Source of the DNA: Pseudomonadota bacterium | GTDB lineage: Bacteria > Pseudomonadota > Gammaproteobacteria > Steroidobacterales > Steroidobacteraceae | NCBI GenBank assembly: GCA_018241445.1 | Contig: JAFEDT010000012.1 | Location: forward strand, 186,001-250,000 | Length of the DNA stretch: 64,000 nucleotides | Reading direction: 5' to 3' | In this document: positions 9,831 to 19,032 of the stretch, in pieces | Layout of the letters: the number at the start of each line of letters is the position of its first letter | Numbering within the stretch: the stretch's first letter is position 1 | The notes under the pieces: model-generated | The model's database searches: none | What the model saw: only the letters and a program-made list of their open reading frames with translations | Told to the model about the DNA's origin: nothing | Translations under genes and position numbers: made by a program

Positions 9831-10886
9831 TTATCCCGGCAGGGGATGCGAGCCGCTATCGGGCCCCACCACCACCTTCGTGGCCCGCATCGCGGCGGCC
9901 CCGGGCCACCACAGCTGCGCGATCGCCAGCGCCAGCGAGTAGACCTCCGGCCGGTCGCGGTTGCTGAGGGCGATGACCGTCAGGCCACGCTGCGCGAAGC
10001 GCAGGATCGCGGTGCGAAACCCCAGTGACTCCCCCGAGTGCCACAGGCACTCCCCGGTGATGCGCCAGCCGAATCCATAGTGCACCTGCGGATCATCGGT
10101 CGGTGTCAGTGGCGCGAAGGCCAGTGCGCGTGAGCTCTCGCTGAGCAGGCGCGAATCGCGCAGCGCCGCATCCCAGCGCACCAGGTCGCGCACGCTGGAA
10201 TAGACGCCACCGTCACCGAGCACCGCGCTGGTCAGGCTCTGGTCGGTGCGCCGCCACGAGCGGCCCTCGCTGCTGTAGCCGAAGGCGCGGTGCGTGACGT
10301 TCGAGACTCCCTCCTCGTGAGCCACGCTGCCCGCCATCCCCAGGGGCTGGAATATCCGCGTGCGCAGGAACGACGCGAAATCACAGCCGGCGCAGCGCGC
10401 CACCACCAGCGCCAGCAGGGCGTAACCGCTGTCGCTGTAGCGCCAGTCGGTACCCGGCGGGAAGTAGCTGCGATCCTCGCGCTGCAGCAGGCGCAGCACG
10501 TCGGCGTCGCGCAGTGGCCGCGTCGTGCCGGCGGGAATCAACTCCTCGTAATCGACAAGTCCGGAGCGGTGCAGCAGCAGTTGCCGCAATGTCATCGGCG
10601 CGGCCACGCGCGGCAGTTGCGGCAGCCAGTCCCGCACCGAGTCCTCCAGGGTGAGCCGGCCGTCCTGCAGCAGCAGCAGTACCGCGGCGGCCGTGAACTG
10701 CTTGCTGACGGAGGCCAGGCGGTAATTGCTGTCGGTGCCGGCCGCGACCACGGCCTCCAGGTCGGCGTAACCGCAGGATCCCTCCCACACCGGCCGCCCC
10801 TGCTGGCACACGGCAACGGATATACCCGGCACCCGGCCCCGGTAGGGTGCCAGCAACGTGGCGACGCCCGATCCCGGATCGCTCAC
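9831..10886 (-). CDS. Serine hydrolase of the beta-lactamase class C / DD-peptidase family
   Basis: Product of 351 aa with SVSK (Ser59-x-x-Lys62) as nucleophile motif, YSDSGY as the second motif (Tyr-Ser-Asp in place of the usual Tyr-x-Asn), and HSGESLGF in the position of the KTG-like triad. This is the broad beta-lactamase-related esterase/peptidase family; substrate unknown, and antibiotic hydrolysis should not be assumed. GTG 10886 overlaps the upstream stop by four bases (GTGA), implying coupling to the heme-fusion gene. No signal peptide is visible from this start, which is unusual because most family members are exported. An in-frame TTG at 10916 does not create one. Confidence 0.85.
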   Translation of the reverse strand: MSDPGSGVATLLAPYRGRVPGISVAVCQQGRPVWEGSCGYADLEAVVAAGTDSNYRLASVSKQFTAAAVLLLLQDGRLTLEDSVRDWLPQLPRVAAPMTLRQLLLHRSGLVDYEELIPAGTTRPLRDADVLRLLQREDRSYFPPGTDWRYSDSGYALLALVVARCAGCDFASFLRTRIFQPLGMAGSVAHEEGVSNVTHRAFGYSSEGRSWRRTDQSLTSAVLGDGGVYSSVRDLVRWDAALRDSRLLSESSRALAFAPLTPTDDPQVHYGFGWRITGECLWHSGESLGFRTAILRFAQRGLTVIALSNRDRPEVYSLALAIAQLWWPGAAAMRATKVVVGPDSGSHPLPG

Positions 10887-11821
10887 GGCGCCTTGCCCCC
10901 GTGACACAGCGCGCAACGACGCACCGGCCCGTGCAGCTCGACCTGCTGCGCCGCCAGGCTGGCGTGGCAGTCGCGGCAGAAGCGATGGAAGGTGGCCTCG
11001 ATGCCCGAGGTGAGTTCCGGGTGCCGGTGGCAGGCGTAACAGCTCTCGTTACCGGTTTTGTCGGTGAAGTTGTGATGACAGGTGACGCAGTTGACGCCGC
11101 GGTGCTTGTCGTGCGGAAAAGTCACGGCGATCCGCGCCGTCGGCGTCACAGGCGTCTGCGGCAGCATGCTCCCGGCGAAGCGCGAAGGCAGCAGCACCGC
11201 CGCCAGCGCAGTCGTCACGCTCAGTGCGCGCACACTGAGGATCCCGCGCGGCGCGAACTGCCGGCGCGCCGGCCACAGCAGCGGCAGCGCCAGCAGCAGG
11301 CAGCCGCACAGGACTTTAAGGGGTGTGTTGAGGAACTGGCCGCTGCCGACCACGTGGGCCGCGCACAGCCACAGCAGCACCACGGCCGGCAGCACGTGGC
11401 TGAGGCGGATCGCACCCACCGGCCGGCGCGAGCCCGGCCTGCGCTTCAGGTAACCGGTCCCGACCGCACCCGCGAGCAGCAGCAGCGCCAGCAGGCCGCA
11501 CAGCATGTACAGCGGCGCCGCCGGCTTCCAGTATTCGATGGTGGTCGGCTCCGTCACGAGCAGCCCGAGCGCGTGGGCCAGCGCCAGCCCCAGGGCCAGC
11601 CAGCCGATGTTGCGATGGGCGGCCAGTGGAAAGCCGTGGCCGTCGGCACGCCGCGCGCGCAGCGGATAGAGGTACAGCACCAGGATCGCACCCAGGGATG
11701 CGTAACCCACGAGCGCCGCAACGTTCCACCACCCGCCTGCCGCCAGCAGCCACGGCGGCGCCAGTAGCAGGGCCGCCGCAAGTGCCAGCACCGCGGCCAG
11801 CCGGATCAGCGCACTCCTCAT
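10883..11821 (-). CDS. Fusion of ferric-reductase-like membrane domain with tetraheme cytochrome c
   Basis: Product of 312 aa with two parts. Residues 1-215 contain about six to seven membrane spans. His69 and His83 in one span, and His142 and His156 in another, keep the 14-residue spacing that holds two b hemes in ferric-reductase-like proteins. Residues 232-312 form a small class III (c3/c7-like) cytochrome with four heme motifs: CVTCH 245-249, CYACH 261-265, CRDCH 282-286 and CALCH 303-307. Extra His residues (FPHDKH, His250, His267, His279, His297) can serve as distal ligands. The inferred job is electron transfer across the inner membrane to a periplasmic acceptor. No flavin or NADH domain is present. 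It is coupled to the serine hydrolase gene by GTGA and follows the MDR gene by three bases. Confidence 0.85.
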   Translation of the reverse strand: MRSALIRLAAVLALAAALLLAPPWLLAAGGWWNVAALVGYASLGAILVLYLYPLRARRADGHGFPLAAHRNIGWLALGLALAHALGLLVTEPTTIEYWKPAAPLYMLCGLLALLLLAGAVGTGYLKRRPGSRRPVGAIRLSHVLPAVVLLWLCAAHVVGSGQFLNTPLKVLCGCLLLALPLLWPARRQFAPRGILSVRALSVTTALAAVLLPSRFAGSMLPQTPVTPTARIAVTFPHDKHRGVNCVTCHHNFTDKTGNESCYACHRHPELTSGIEATFHRFCRDCHASLAAQQVELHGPVRRCALCHGGKAP

Positions 11822-11824
11822 GGA

Positions 11825-12847
11825 TCAGCGGGATACTTCCACCACCAGCTTGCCGAAGTTCTCCCCGCGCAGCAGGCCGATGAGCGCGCGTGGCGCCTGC
11901 TCCAGGCCCTGCACGACGTCTTCGCGGTAGCGGATGCCACCGGCTGCGAGCCACGCGCCCATGTCCTTGCTGAACGCGGCGCTGCGCTCGTAGTGATCGA
12001 AAATGATGAAACCCTGCAGCTTCACCCGCGAGCGCAGCACCGTCAGCAGCAGTTGTGAGCTGTAGTCCGGGCCCTCGGGCGCGCGCTCGGCGTTGTACCA
12101 CGCGATAAGTCCGCACACCGGCACGCGCGCGCCGACGTTGAGCAACGGCATCACGGCCCGCAGCACCGCGCCCCCGACATTCTCGAAGTAGACATCGATG
12201 CCCTGCGGGCAGGCCTCCTTCAGACGCGCCGCCAGCTCCGGCGAGCGGTGATCGACGCAGGCATCGAATCCGAGTTCCTCCCTGGCATAGCGGCACTTGT
12301 TCGCGCCACCGGCGATACCCACGACACGGCAGCCCTGCAGGCGCGCGATCTGGCCCACCAGGGAACCGACCGCCCCGGTGGCCGCGGCGACCACCACCGT
12401 CTCGCCGCGACGCGGTTGCCCGATGTCCAGGAGGCCCACGTAGGCCGTCAGGCCTGGCATGCCCAGAACCCCGAGCGCCCACGACGGCCGCGCCATGTCC
12501 GGTGGCAGGCGGCGCAGGTCACCGCCGTCCGAGAGGCTGTAGTCCTGCCAGCCGCTGTTGGCCAGCACCAGTTCACCCGTGCGCCAGGCGGGATGTCCGC
12601 TCGCCTCGATCACACTGACCGTCTGGCCCGACATGGGGGCGCCCACCTCGATGGGAGGAACATAGGAGGGCGTGTCGTTCATGCGCCCGCGCATGTAGGG
12701 GTCCAGTGACAGGTAGCGGGTTCGCAGCAGTACCTGCCCCGCCGCGGGCTGCGGCACCGCGCCCTGCTCCAGGCGGAAATCCGCCTCCACCGGCTCGCCA
12801 CGTGGGCGGCGCGCCAGCAGCACCCGCCGGTTGAAAGTCGCGCTCAT
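11825..12847 (-). CDS. NADP-dependent medium-chain oxidoreductase (CurA/PTGR family)
   Basis: Product of 340 aa of the zinc-independent medium-chain dehydrogenase/reductase family that reduces alkenal and enone double bonds with NADPH. Features include LSLDPYMRGRM near the N-terminus, AAATGAVGSLVGQIA for the nucleotide-binding turn, IAGGANKCRY (the usual GS-x-EK region, slightly altered) and the FIIFDHYERSAAF segment. No structural or catalytic zinc cysteines are present. Start ATG 12847 overlaps the upstream SDR stop by four bases, so the two oxidoreductases are cotranscribed. The physiological substrate is unknown. Confidence 0.88.
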   Translation of the reverse strand: MSATFNRRVLLARRPRGEPVEADFRLEQGAVPQPAAGQVLLRTRYLSLDPYMRGRMNDTPSYVPPIEVGAPMSGQTVSVIEASGHPAWRTGELVLANSGWQDYSLSDGGDLRRLPPDMARPSWALGVLGMPGLTAYVGLLDIGQPRRGETVVVAAATGAVGSLVGQIARLQGCRVVGIAGGANKCRYAREELGFDACVDHRSPELAARLKEACPQGIDVYFENVGGAVLRAVMPLLNVGARVPVCGLIAWYNAERAPEGPDYSSQLLLTVLRSRVKLQGFIIFDHYERSAAFSKDMGAWLAAGGIRYREDVVQGLEQAPRALIGLLRGENFGKLVVEVSR

Positions 12848-13713
12848 CGGCGTAACTCCTCCACCTGTACTCCGGGTGGCGGCTGTGAGTCGGGTGGCAC
12901 GAACAGGTCAGCGAGCAGCGCCGCCCCGGGCACCAGGCTGTAGGGACTGAAATCGCGCACGCCGGCCTCGTACAGCACCTCGTCGTCGATGAAGAAGCGC
13001 CCGCTGCACTCGCGGGCCGGCCGGTTGAATATCACGTACGCGGCGTCCCCCATGATCTGCGGCTTGCGCGAGCGGCGCAGCATGGGTTCGCCGCCCAGGG
13101 CAAACTCCACCGCCGCGGTGGCGACAATGGTGCGCGGCCACAGCGAATTGCAGCCAATGCCGGCGGCGCGGAACTCTTCCGCCAGTCCCAGCGTGCACAG
13201 CGACATGCCGTACTTCGACAGGCTGTAGGCGAGGTGATCGGCGAACCAGCGTGGCTGCAGCGACAGCGGCGGCGACAGTGTCAGGATGTGCGGATTCGCG
13301 GCGCGCTTCAGGTGCGGCAGGCAGGCGCGCGAGGTCACGAAGGTGCCGCGGGTGTTGATCTGCTGGATCAGGTCGAAGCGGCGCATGTCCATCTGCTCGG
13401 TGTGCGCCAGGCTGATGGCCGAGGCATTGTTGACGCATATGTCGATGCCGCCGAAGCGCTCGACCGCCTGCTGCACCGCCTGCTGCACCGCCGCCTCGTC
13501 GCGCACGTCCACGGCGACGGGCAACGCCCGCCCCCCCGCCTGCTCGACCTCCTGCGCGGCGGTGTAGATGGTGCCGGGCAGCTTCGGGTGCGGCTGCGTG
13601 GTTTTGGCGGCTATCACGATGTTGGCACCGTCGCGCGCCGCGCGCAGTGCGATCGCCAGCCCGATGCCCCGGCTGGCTCCCGTAATGAACAAAGTCTTGC
13701 CCTTGAGACTCAC
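12844..13713 (-). CDS. Short-chain dehydrogenase, HSDL2-like
   Basis: Product of 289 aa with the SDR signature: TGASRGIG cofactor motif near residue 13, NNAS, and the catalytic YSLSK. The insert AAKTTQPHPKLPGTIY after the second strand is typical of HSDL2-like SDRs, a subgroup linked to fatty-acid or steroid metabolism in other organisms. GTG 13713 has a strong GGAGG site; further upstream in-frame sequence lacks family similarity. It is the first gene of the SDR-MDR-heme-fusion-hydrolase run, with a divergent metalloprotease gene 125 bp upstream. Confidence 0.88.
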   Translation of the reverse strand: MSLKGKTLFITGASRGIGLAIALRAARDGANIVIAAKTTQPHPKLPGTIYTAAQEVEQAGGRALPVAVDVRDEAAVQQAVQQAVERFGGIDICVNNASAISLAHTEQMDMRRFDLIQQINTRGTFVTSRACLPHLKRAANPHILTLSPPLSLQPRWFADHLAYSLSKYGMSLCTLGLAEEFRAAGIGCNSLWPRTIVATAAVEFALGGEPMLRRSRKPQIMGDAAYVIFNRPARECSGRFFIDDEVLYEAGVRDFSPYSLVPGAALLADLFVPPDSQPPPGVQVEELRR

Positions 13714-13838
13714 ACTGCCTCCGCGACGGCGACCCGTCCCCCTTCCCTTGAGGGGCAGTGTACGCAAGCAGCCCTGCTTGCGCCCATAGCGCCGGCCGGT
13801 ATAGCGTGAGTACAGGGTTAACGACCAGGGAGAGCGCC

Positions 13839-14699
13839 GTGCGCTGGGACGATCTGCGCGAAAGCAGCAATGTCGAGGACGTGCGGGGCAGCACGGGCGG
13901 CGGCGGCGGAGGTCCGGGGCTCAAGCTCGGGATCGGCGGCACCCTCCTGGCCCTGGGTGCGGCATATTTTTTGGGCATAGATCCGCGGGTGATCCTCGGA
14001 CTGGTCAGCTCGGTACCCAGCCAGCAACAGGCTGCGCCGGTGGCCCAGACCGGCGTCCCCCAGGACCAGCAGGGAAAGTTCATCGCTGCCGTGCTGGGGG
14101 AAACCGAGGACACCTGGAGCGCCATCTTCCAGCAACAGGGCGCCACCTACGTGCCACCGAAACTGGTGCTGTATACGCAGCAGATGCCCTCGGCCTGCGG
14201 TTCGGCCAATGCCGCGGTGGGACCCTTCTATTGCCCGCTCGACCACAAGGTGTACCTGGATCTGGGCTTCTTCCAGCAGCTCGCCACCGAGTTCCAGGCC
14301 CCCGGCCAGTTCGCCCAGGCCTACGTTTTGGCGCACGAGGTCGGTCACCACGTACAGACGCTCATCGGTACCGGGGACAAGGTCCGGGCCGCCCAGGAGC
14401 GGGCCTCAGAGGAACAGGCCAACCAGCTCTCGGTACGACTGGAACTTCAGGCCGACTGTTACGCCGGCGTCTGGGCGAACCATGCCGACCAGACCAAGCA
14501 CATCCTGGAACAGGGTGACGTGGAATCGGCACTGCGGGCGGCAACGGCGGTCGGGGACGACACCCTGCAGAAGCGCTCCCGCGGGTACGTGGTGCCGGAG
14601 TCCTTCACCCACGGCACCGCGGCGGAACGGGTGAGCTGGTTCAAGCGCGGCCTTGAATCCGGATCGATGTCCGCCTGCGACACCTTCAGCGGCGGATGA
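13839..14699 (+). CDS. ypfJ: Putative neutral zinc metallopeptidase, YpfJ family
   Basis: Product of 286 aa. It begins MRWDDLRESSNVEDVRG, the usual opening of this family, followed by a Gly-rich linker and one membrane span (about residues 28-50). The extracytoplasmic domain holds HEVGHH (166-171) and a downstream ELQADCYAGVWA segment supplying the third metal ligand. The role of the family is unknown. GTG 13839 is chosen because it gives the family N-terminus and follows AGGGAGAG. A strong convergent hairpin lies just after the stop. Confidence 0.92.
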   Translation: MRWDDLRESSNVEDVRGSTGGGGGGPGLKLGIGGTLLALGAAYFLGIDPRVILGLVSSVPSQQQAAPVAQTGVPQDQQGKFIAAVLGETEDTWSAIFQQQGATYVPPKLVLYTQQMPSACGSANAAVGPFYCPLDHKVYLDLGFFQQLATEFQAPGQFAQAYVLAHEVGHHVQTLIGTGDKVRAAQERASEEQANQLSVRLELQADCYAGVWANHADQTKHILEQGDVESALRAATAVGDDTLQKRSRGYVVPESFTHGTAAERVSWFKRGLESGSMSACDTFSGG

Positions 14700-14710
14700 T
14701 TTCAACCAAT

Positions 14711-14746
14711 GGGGCCGCGGACCTTGCAGGTTCCGCGGCCCCCTTT
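14711..14746 (+). terminator. Intrinsic terminator after the metallopeptidase gene
   Basis: An 11-bp perfect stem (GGGGCCGCGGA / TCCGCGGCCCC, 10-base loop) is followed by CTTT on the plus strand. It lies between two convergent genes and could also stop minus-strand transcription, where the following sequence is less T-rich. Confidence 0.7.
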
Positions 14747-14781
14747 GCGTCAACGACCGAAACCCGGGTCGGGCAACGGGC

Positions 14782-15429
14782 TCACGAGCACGGCTTGCCG
14801 TGATCAGCGTGGGCCCCTGCGGCCTTGGCGGCAGCCTCCGTCATGTACTGCCCTTCCTTGGTCTTCCCATACCAGCGATCGTTCTGGCAGTGGTAGACAT
14901 GGCTGGCAGTATTCACCCACACCTGGCCTGCGCCACCACCAGGTGCCGCCTGCGCCGGGGGCGTCCACTTCCCGGAGGCAGCGTGGCTGGTCGTGGCCGC
15001 CGCCGCCGCGCCCGCACCCGCCGCCGCGGCAGCCGGAGCCGCCGGAGCAGCCGGGGCAGCCGGGGCAGCCGGGGCAGCCGAAGCCGACGCCTTGGCACCC
15101 TTGTCGATTCCACCGTGACCGCGGCAGGCACCGCGACCGCCCCTGGCGGAAGCCGTGCCGTCCTTGCACATCACGCCAGACTCGGTCGCGGCGGGTGCCG
15201 CGGCAGCAGCGGCTGCCGGAGCGGCAGTCGAGGCCTTGCCACCGGCGGCGCGGTCGATTCCGCCATGGCCGCGGCAGGCACCGCGCCCACCCTTGGCCGA
15301 GGTGGTGCCGTCCTTGCAGGTGACCGGCGATCCAGCAGCGTCCTGGGCGACGGCAAACATCGGCGCCGCCATCAGCGCAGCACCCAGCACGGCGCCGCAC
15401 ATCAAACCGTTGAATTTCGAAACTCGCAT
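14782..15429 (-). CDS. Exported DUF3761-like protein with duplicated Cys motif
   Basis: Product of 215 aa with a signal peptide (about residues 1-28, cut after AVAQ). Two copies of a roughly 23-residue module follow, each [22 protein letters not shown], separated and trailed by Ala/Pro-rich linkers. The C-terminal 55 residues ([20 protein letters not shown], then [19 protein letters not shown]) form a second small Cys-containing domain common in proteobacterial exported proteins. Function unknown. ATG 15429 is preceded by AGGGAGA. The linker is encoded by a 9-bp tandem repeat. Confidence 0.8.
   Translation of the reverse strand: MRVSKFNGLMCGAVLGAALMAAPMFAVAQDAAGSPVTCKDGTTSAKGGRGACRGHGGIDRAAGGKASTAAPAAAAAAAPAATESGVMCKDGTASARGGRGACRGHGGIDKGAKASASAAPAAPAAPAAPAAPAAAAAGAGAAAAATTSHAASGKWTPPAQAAPGGGAGQVWVNTASHVYHCQNDRWYGKTKEGQYMTEAAAKAAGAHADHGKPCS
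15029..15082. repeat. 9-bp tandem repeat in the linker of the DUF3761-like gene
   Basis: Six consecutive 9-base units of GCAGCCGGG type (three identical, three with one or two changes) encode the Ala-Ala-Pro linker on the minus strand. Such repeats can change length by slippage without breaking the frame. Confidence 0.85.
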
Positions 15430-15613
15430 CGGCAGTTCTCCCTGATAAGTCTGATAAGTTGCACCTGTGCCCCGAGCCTGCGGGCGCGTCAGAATACTCC
15501 AACAGCCGCAAGGGGGGCCAAACAGCACCCCGGGCATGCGCAAAAGCTGCTTTGCCGCCCGGCCCATGGATGCGACAGTAGCGCCGGCACCCTTAACAGG
15601 AGGTAAACGGGCG

Positions 15614-16615
15614 ATGAGGTATCTGCGTCCCTGGGTATTCGCAGTGCTCCTGGCCGGCGCCGCGGCCCTGCAACCCGCCCGGGCCGAGTGGCGCGAACGC
15701 ACCGAGGCCATCATGGGCACACGCATCTACGTGCAGGTGTGGAGCACCGATGCGGCCGCCGGGGACAGCGCCATCGAGGCGGTGATGGCCGAGATGCGCC
15801 GCATCGACGCCCTGATGAGCCACTACCGGCCCGAAAGCCAGCTGTCGCAGATCAACGCGCATGCCAACCGCCGGCCAGTGCAGGTGGACAAGGAGCTGTT
15901 CGACCTCATCAAGCTGTCGACTTACTACTCGCAGATCACGCAGGGCGCCTTTGACATCACCTACGCCAGCGTCGGCTACCTGTACGACTACCCCAGCCAC
16001 ATCCATCCGAGTGAGGAACAAATCGATCAGGCCCTGCCGGCGGTCAACTGGCGCAACATGCTGCTGGATGAGGCGCACCACACCGTGCGCTTCGAACACC
16101 GGGGCATGCGCATCGACCTGGGAGGCATCGGCAAGGGCTACGCTGTTGACCGTGGCATCGCGCTGCTGAAGGCGCGCGGCATCGCACACGCGGTGGTCAC
16201 GGCCGGCGGCGACACCCGCATTCTCGGCGATCACCTCGGACGTCCCTGGCTGGTCGCGATCCGCCACCCCGACGATCCGAAGCGGGTCATCACGCGTATC
16301 CCGCTGTCGGACGCCGCCATGTCGACATCCGGAGACTACGAGCGCTACTTCGACGAGGACGGGCAGCGATACCACCACATCATCGATCCGCATACCGGCC
16401 ACTCCGCCAGCAAGGTGCGCAGTGCCACGATCATCGCGCCCACCGCAACCCAGACCGACGGCATGTCCAAGACCGCCTTCGTACTCGGCCCCGAAAAAGC
16501 GCTGGAGATCATCAACCGCATGCCGGAGTTCGACGCAGTGTTCGTCACACCCGACGGGCGGGTGCTTTACTCCAACGGCCTGCGGCCGCCGGCGCCGCGC
16601 TCGCAGCAGCACTGA
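15614..16615 (+). CDS. apbE: FAD:protein FMN transferase
   Basis: Periplasmic flavin transferase that links FMN from FAD to a Thr/Ser of target flavoproteins. The product is 333 aa with a cleavable-type signal ending PARAEW; there is no lipobox Cys, so it appears soluble rather than a lipoprotein. ApbE motifs are in order: [57 protein letters not shown] and [15 protein letters not shown] 15614 follows AGGAGGT by about 10 bases. No FMN-binding-domain target gene (NqrC/RnfG type) was found in the window; the nearest redox membrane protein is the heme fusion 4 kb to the left. Confidence 0.95.
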   Translation: MRYLRPWVFAVLLAGAAALQPARAEWRERTEAIMGTRIYVQVWSTDAAAGDSAIEAVMAEMRRIDALMSHYRPESQLSQINAHANRRPVQVDKELFDLIKLSTYYSQITQGAFDITYASVGYLYDYPSHIHPSEEQIDQALPAVNWRNMLLDEAHHTVRFEHRGMRIDLGGIGKGYAVDRGIALLKARGIAHAVVTAGGDTRILGDHLGRPWLVAIRHPDDPKRVITRIPLSDAAMSTSGDYERYFDEDGQRYHHIIDPHTGHSASKVRSATIIAPTATQTDGMSKTAFVLGPEKALEIINRMPEFDAVFVTPDGRVLYSNGLRPPAPRSQQH

Positions 16616-16638
16616 AGGCTGCCACGCGCCGCCGATCG

Positions 16639-16896
16639 CTACTGCGAGCGGCCGGTCGCGCCGGCCCGCAGCAGGGCGTCCACTTCCACCTCCGCCGCCA
16701 GCCAGTCCTCGGTCTCCCTTCCGGGGGCAAAGCCGCGGCGTTCGGCACGCAGGTAAGCGCTTTCGGCAATCATGGCATTGCGCAGCTTGGGATCGACCTG
16801 CATCGCGGCGACGGCGGGTGACTTGCGCCGCGTGCGCGCACGCGTAACGGGACGGTCGGCCTGGATCGGGGCATCGGGTGTACGGCGAGCAGCCAT
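16639..16896 (-). CDS. DUF2934 small protein
   Basis: Product of 85 aa. The core IAESAYLRAERRGFAPGRET followed by EDWLAAEVEVD is the DUF2934 signature, found in many small proteobacterial proteins of unknown function. The N-terminal third is basic and Arg-rich (RRTPDAP, RARTRRKS). ATG 16896 is preceded by AGGAGAG. It lies between apbE (convergent) and galU (same strand, upstream, 41 bp away). Confidence 0.8.
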   Translation of the reverse strand: MAARRTPDAPIQADRPVTRARTRRKSPAVAAMQVDPKLRNAMIAESAYLRAERRGFAPGRETEDWLAAEVEVDALLRAGATGRSQ

Positions 16897-16937
16897 TGGA
16901 CTCTCCTTGGCCTTGCCAGAAGCCCCGAATGTACCCC

Positions 16938-17876
16938 TTATTTCCCCCTGGCGCGCCTGCCGCGTCCGGTGCGCGTCGGTCTCGCCGCCGCCCGCGCGAC
17001 GTCCAGCGTCCGCAGGTAGCGGCGGAAGTCACGCCCCAGCTGCTCGTGACCCAGCGCATATTCCACCGTCGCCTGCAGGTAGCCGAGCTTGCTGCCGCAG
17101 TCATAGCGCTTGCCCTGGAAGCGATAGGCGTACACAGCCTCCTCGCGCATCAGGGATGCAATGCCATCGGTGAGCTGGATTTCGCCACCGGCGCCGCGCC
17201 CGATGCGCTGCAGGTGTTCAAAGATTGCCGGGGCCAGCACATAGCGCCCGACCACCGCCAGGTTGGAGGGGGCCACCGCAGATTTGGGCTTCTCGACGAT
17301 GCTGCACACCCGGCCGATCGCGCCGCGCTCCCCTTCCACCTCAACGATGCCGTACTTGTCAGTGTCGCGGTGTGGAACCACTTCCACGCCCAGCACGCTG
17401 GCGCGCTTGGCCTCGTAGACCTCGGCCATCTGCCCGAGGCAGGCTACTTCGCTGCGGATCAGGTCATCGGCGAGATGCACGAAAAACGGCTCGGCGCCCA
17501 CCGCCGGCTGCGCGCACAGCACCGCGTGGCCCAGGCCGAGCGGCGCCGGCTGGCGGATATAGATGCAGGATGCGTAGGACGGCAGCACGCTGCGCAGCTG
17601 ATTGAGCAAATCGCTCTTGCCCTGCCGCTGCAGCATGGATTCCAGTTCCTGGTCGGAATCGAAATGGTCCTCGATGGCGCGCTTGGACGCGCCGGTGACA
17701 AACACCAGCCGGCGCGCGCCGGCCGCCAGCGCCTCCTCCACCGCGTACTGGATCAGCGGCTTGTCGACCACCGGCAGCATTTCCTTCGGACTGGCCTTGG
17801 TGGCGGGCAGGAATCGCGTGCCACGTCCGGCGACCGGAAACACGGCAGAGCGGATCGCGGTTTTCACCGTCCTCAT
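16938..17876 (-). CDS. galU: UTP-glucose-1-phosphate uridylyltransferase
   Basis: Makes UDP-glucose for envelope polysaccharides and lipopolysaccharide. The product is 312 aa. The nucleotide-binding signature [20 protein letters not shown] lies at the N-terminus (about 17-36), followed by [13 protein letters not shown], the FVHLADDLI metal/sugar-phosphate segment, [15 protein letters not shown] and the late Lys region [18 protein letters not shown]. The C-terminus carries an Arg-rich extension ([14 protein letters not shown]). It follows lapB by 25 bp on the same strand. Confidence 0.95.
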   Translation of the reverse strand: MRTVKTAIRSAVFPVAGRGTRFLPATKASPKEMLPVVDKPLIQYAVEEALAAGARRLVFVTGASKRAIEDHFDSDQELESMLQRQGKSDLLNQLRSVLPSYASCIYIRQPAPLGLGHAVLCAQPAVGAEPFFVHLADDLIRSEVACLGQMAEVYEAKRASVLGVEVVPHRDTDKYGIVEVEGERGAIGRVCSIVEKPKSAVAPSNLAVVGRYVLAPAIFEHLQRIGRGAGGEIQLTDGIASLMREEAVYAYRFQGKRYDCGSKLGYLQATVEYALGHEQLGRDFRRYLRTLDVARAAARPTRTGRGRRARGK

Positions 17877-17901
17877 CGACTTTCCTTATTCACTGATGGC
17901 C

Positions 17902-19032
17902 TCATTGACTGATGGTCTGGCCGGCCCGCTCGGCCCATTTGAAGACCGCGGGCTGCATGCTGTCCCAGGCATGACACTTCGGGCAGCGCCAGTACCAGCG
18001 AATGCTGTGCAGTCCGCACTCCTCGCACTGGTAACGGCCGGCGGCGTCCCCGATCCGGGTCAGCAGCGTCGCCAGTGAGCCCGCCTCGGCGCTCGACTGC
18101 CAGCCCGCACCCAAGCCCGCGGTGGCCGGCGGCAGCTGCGTCATTTCCTCCGCCGGCACGGCCGCGGCCAGCAGCCAGGAGAGCTGCCGCGAACTGACAC
18201 GGCCACTGTCGCTCAGGCGGCGACTCAACTGCTCCAGCACGCCGCTTTCCCCGGCGCGACGCGCGATGGCGAGCGCCGCCGGGATGATCTCCAGCGCCAG
18301 CCCGGGTGAGTGTTCCAGGGCCTGCAGGTACAGCAGCAGCGCAGCGGCGCTGTCACCGCCGCGCTCGGCGAGGCGCGCGGTCAGCACGTCGGCGCGCGGC
18401 AGCTGCGCTTCGTGGCTGCGTGCCTGGCGCAGCAATGTGCGGGCACGCTCGAAATCTCCCTGCACCAGGGCGTGTTCGGCCAGCTCGCACAGGTAATGAG
18501 CCGCCTCCCGGCGTCGTTCCTGCTGCTGCGGGCCCGGCAACTCGTTGAAGACCTTCAGCGCCCGCGCCCAGTCGCTTTGTGCTTCGTAAATGGCCACCAG
18601 GTGATCCAGCGCCGCCGGACGGTACTCGCGCGAGGCGGCAAGCTCCTCGAACAGGCGCTCGGCGCGGTCCATCAGGCCGGCACTGCGATAGTCCAGGGCC
18701 AGGGCGAAGGCGGCGCGGTCGCGCAGCGCGCCGCTGCCCTGCTCGCGCAGGCGGGAGTGGATGGCGATGGCGCGATCGACCTCGCCGCGGCGGCGGAACA
18801 GGCTTCCCAGGGCGAACTGGATCTCGGCTGCATCCCCGTCGGCCTGCGCCATGCGCGCGAAGATCTCCGCCGCGTGATCGAAGCGGTCGTTGATCAGGTG
18901 ATCCAGGCCGACGTAATAGTCGCGCGGCAGCCGCACGGTGCGGGCCGCGCCGTTGCGGCGGCCCAGGTACCAGGCCGCCAGCCCCACCAGGATGAAGGCC
19001 AGCGCGAGCAGCAATGGTGGCAGTTCGAACAC
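17902..19032 (-). CDS. lapB: Lipopolysaccharide assembly protein B
   Basis: Inner-membrane tetratricopeptide protein which in Escherichia coli works with FtsH to control LpxC turnover and so lipopolysaccharide amount. The product is 376 aa with one N-terminal membrane span (residues 5-23), the conserved LPRDYYVGLDHLINDRFDHA, a run of TPR helices, and a C-terminal rubredoxin-like metal knot with CEECG and CPKCHAWD. GTG 19032 is the start. It follows ihfB by 27 bases; the usual partner lapA, which commonly sits between ihfB and lapB, is absent. Confidence 0.94.
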   Translation of the reverse strand: MFELPPLLLALAFILVGLAAWYLGRRNGAARTVRLPRDYYVGLDHLINDRFDHAAEIFARMAQADGDAAEIQFALGSLFRRRGEVDRAIAIHSRLREQGSGALRDRAAFALALDYRSAGLMDRAERLFEELAASREYRPAALDHLVAIYEAQSDWARALKVFNELPGPQQQERRREAAHYLCELAEHALVQGDFERARTLLRQARSHEAQLPRADVLTARLAERGGDSAAALLLYLQALEHSPGLALEIIPAALAIARRAGESGVLEQLSRRLSDSGRVSSRQLSWLLAAAVPAEEMTQLPPATAGLGAGWQSSAEAGSLATLLTRIGDAAGRYQCEECGLHSIRWYWRCPKCHAWDSMQPAVFKWAERAGQTISQ

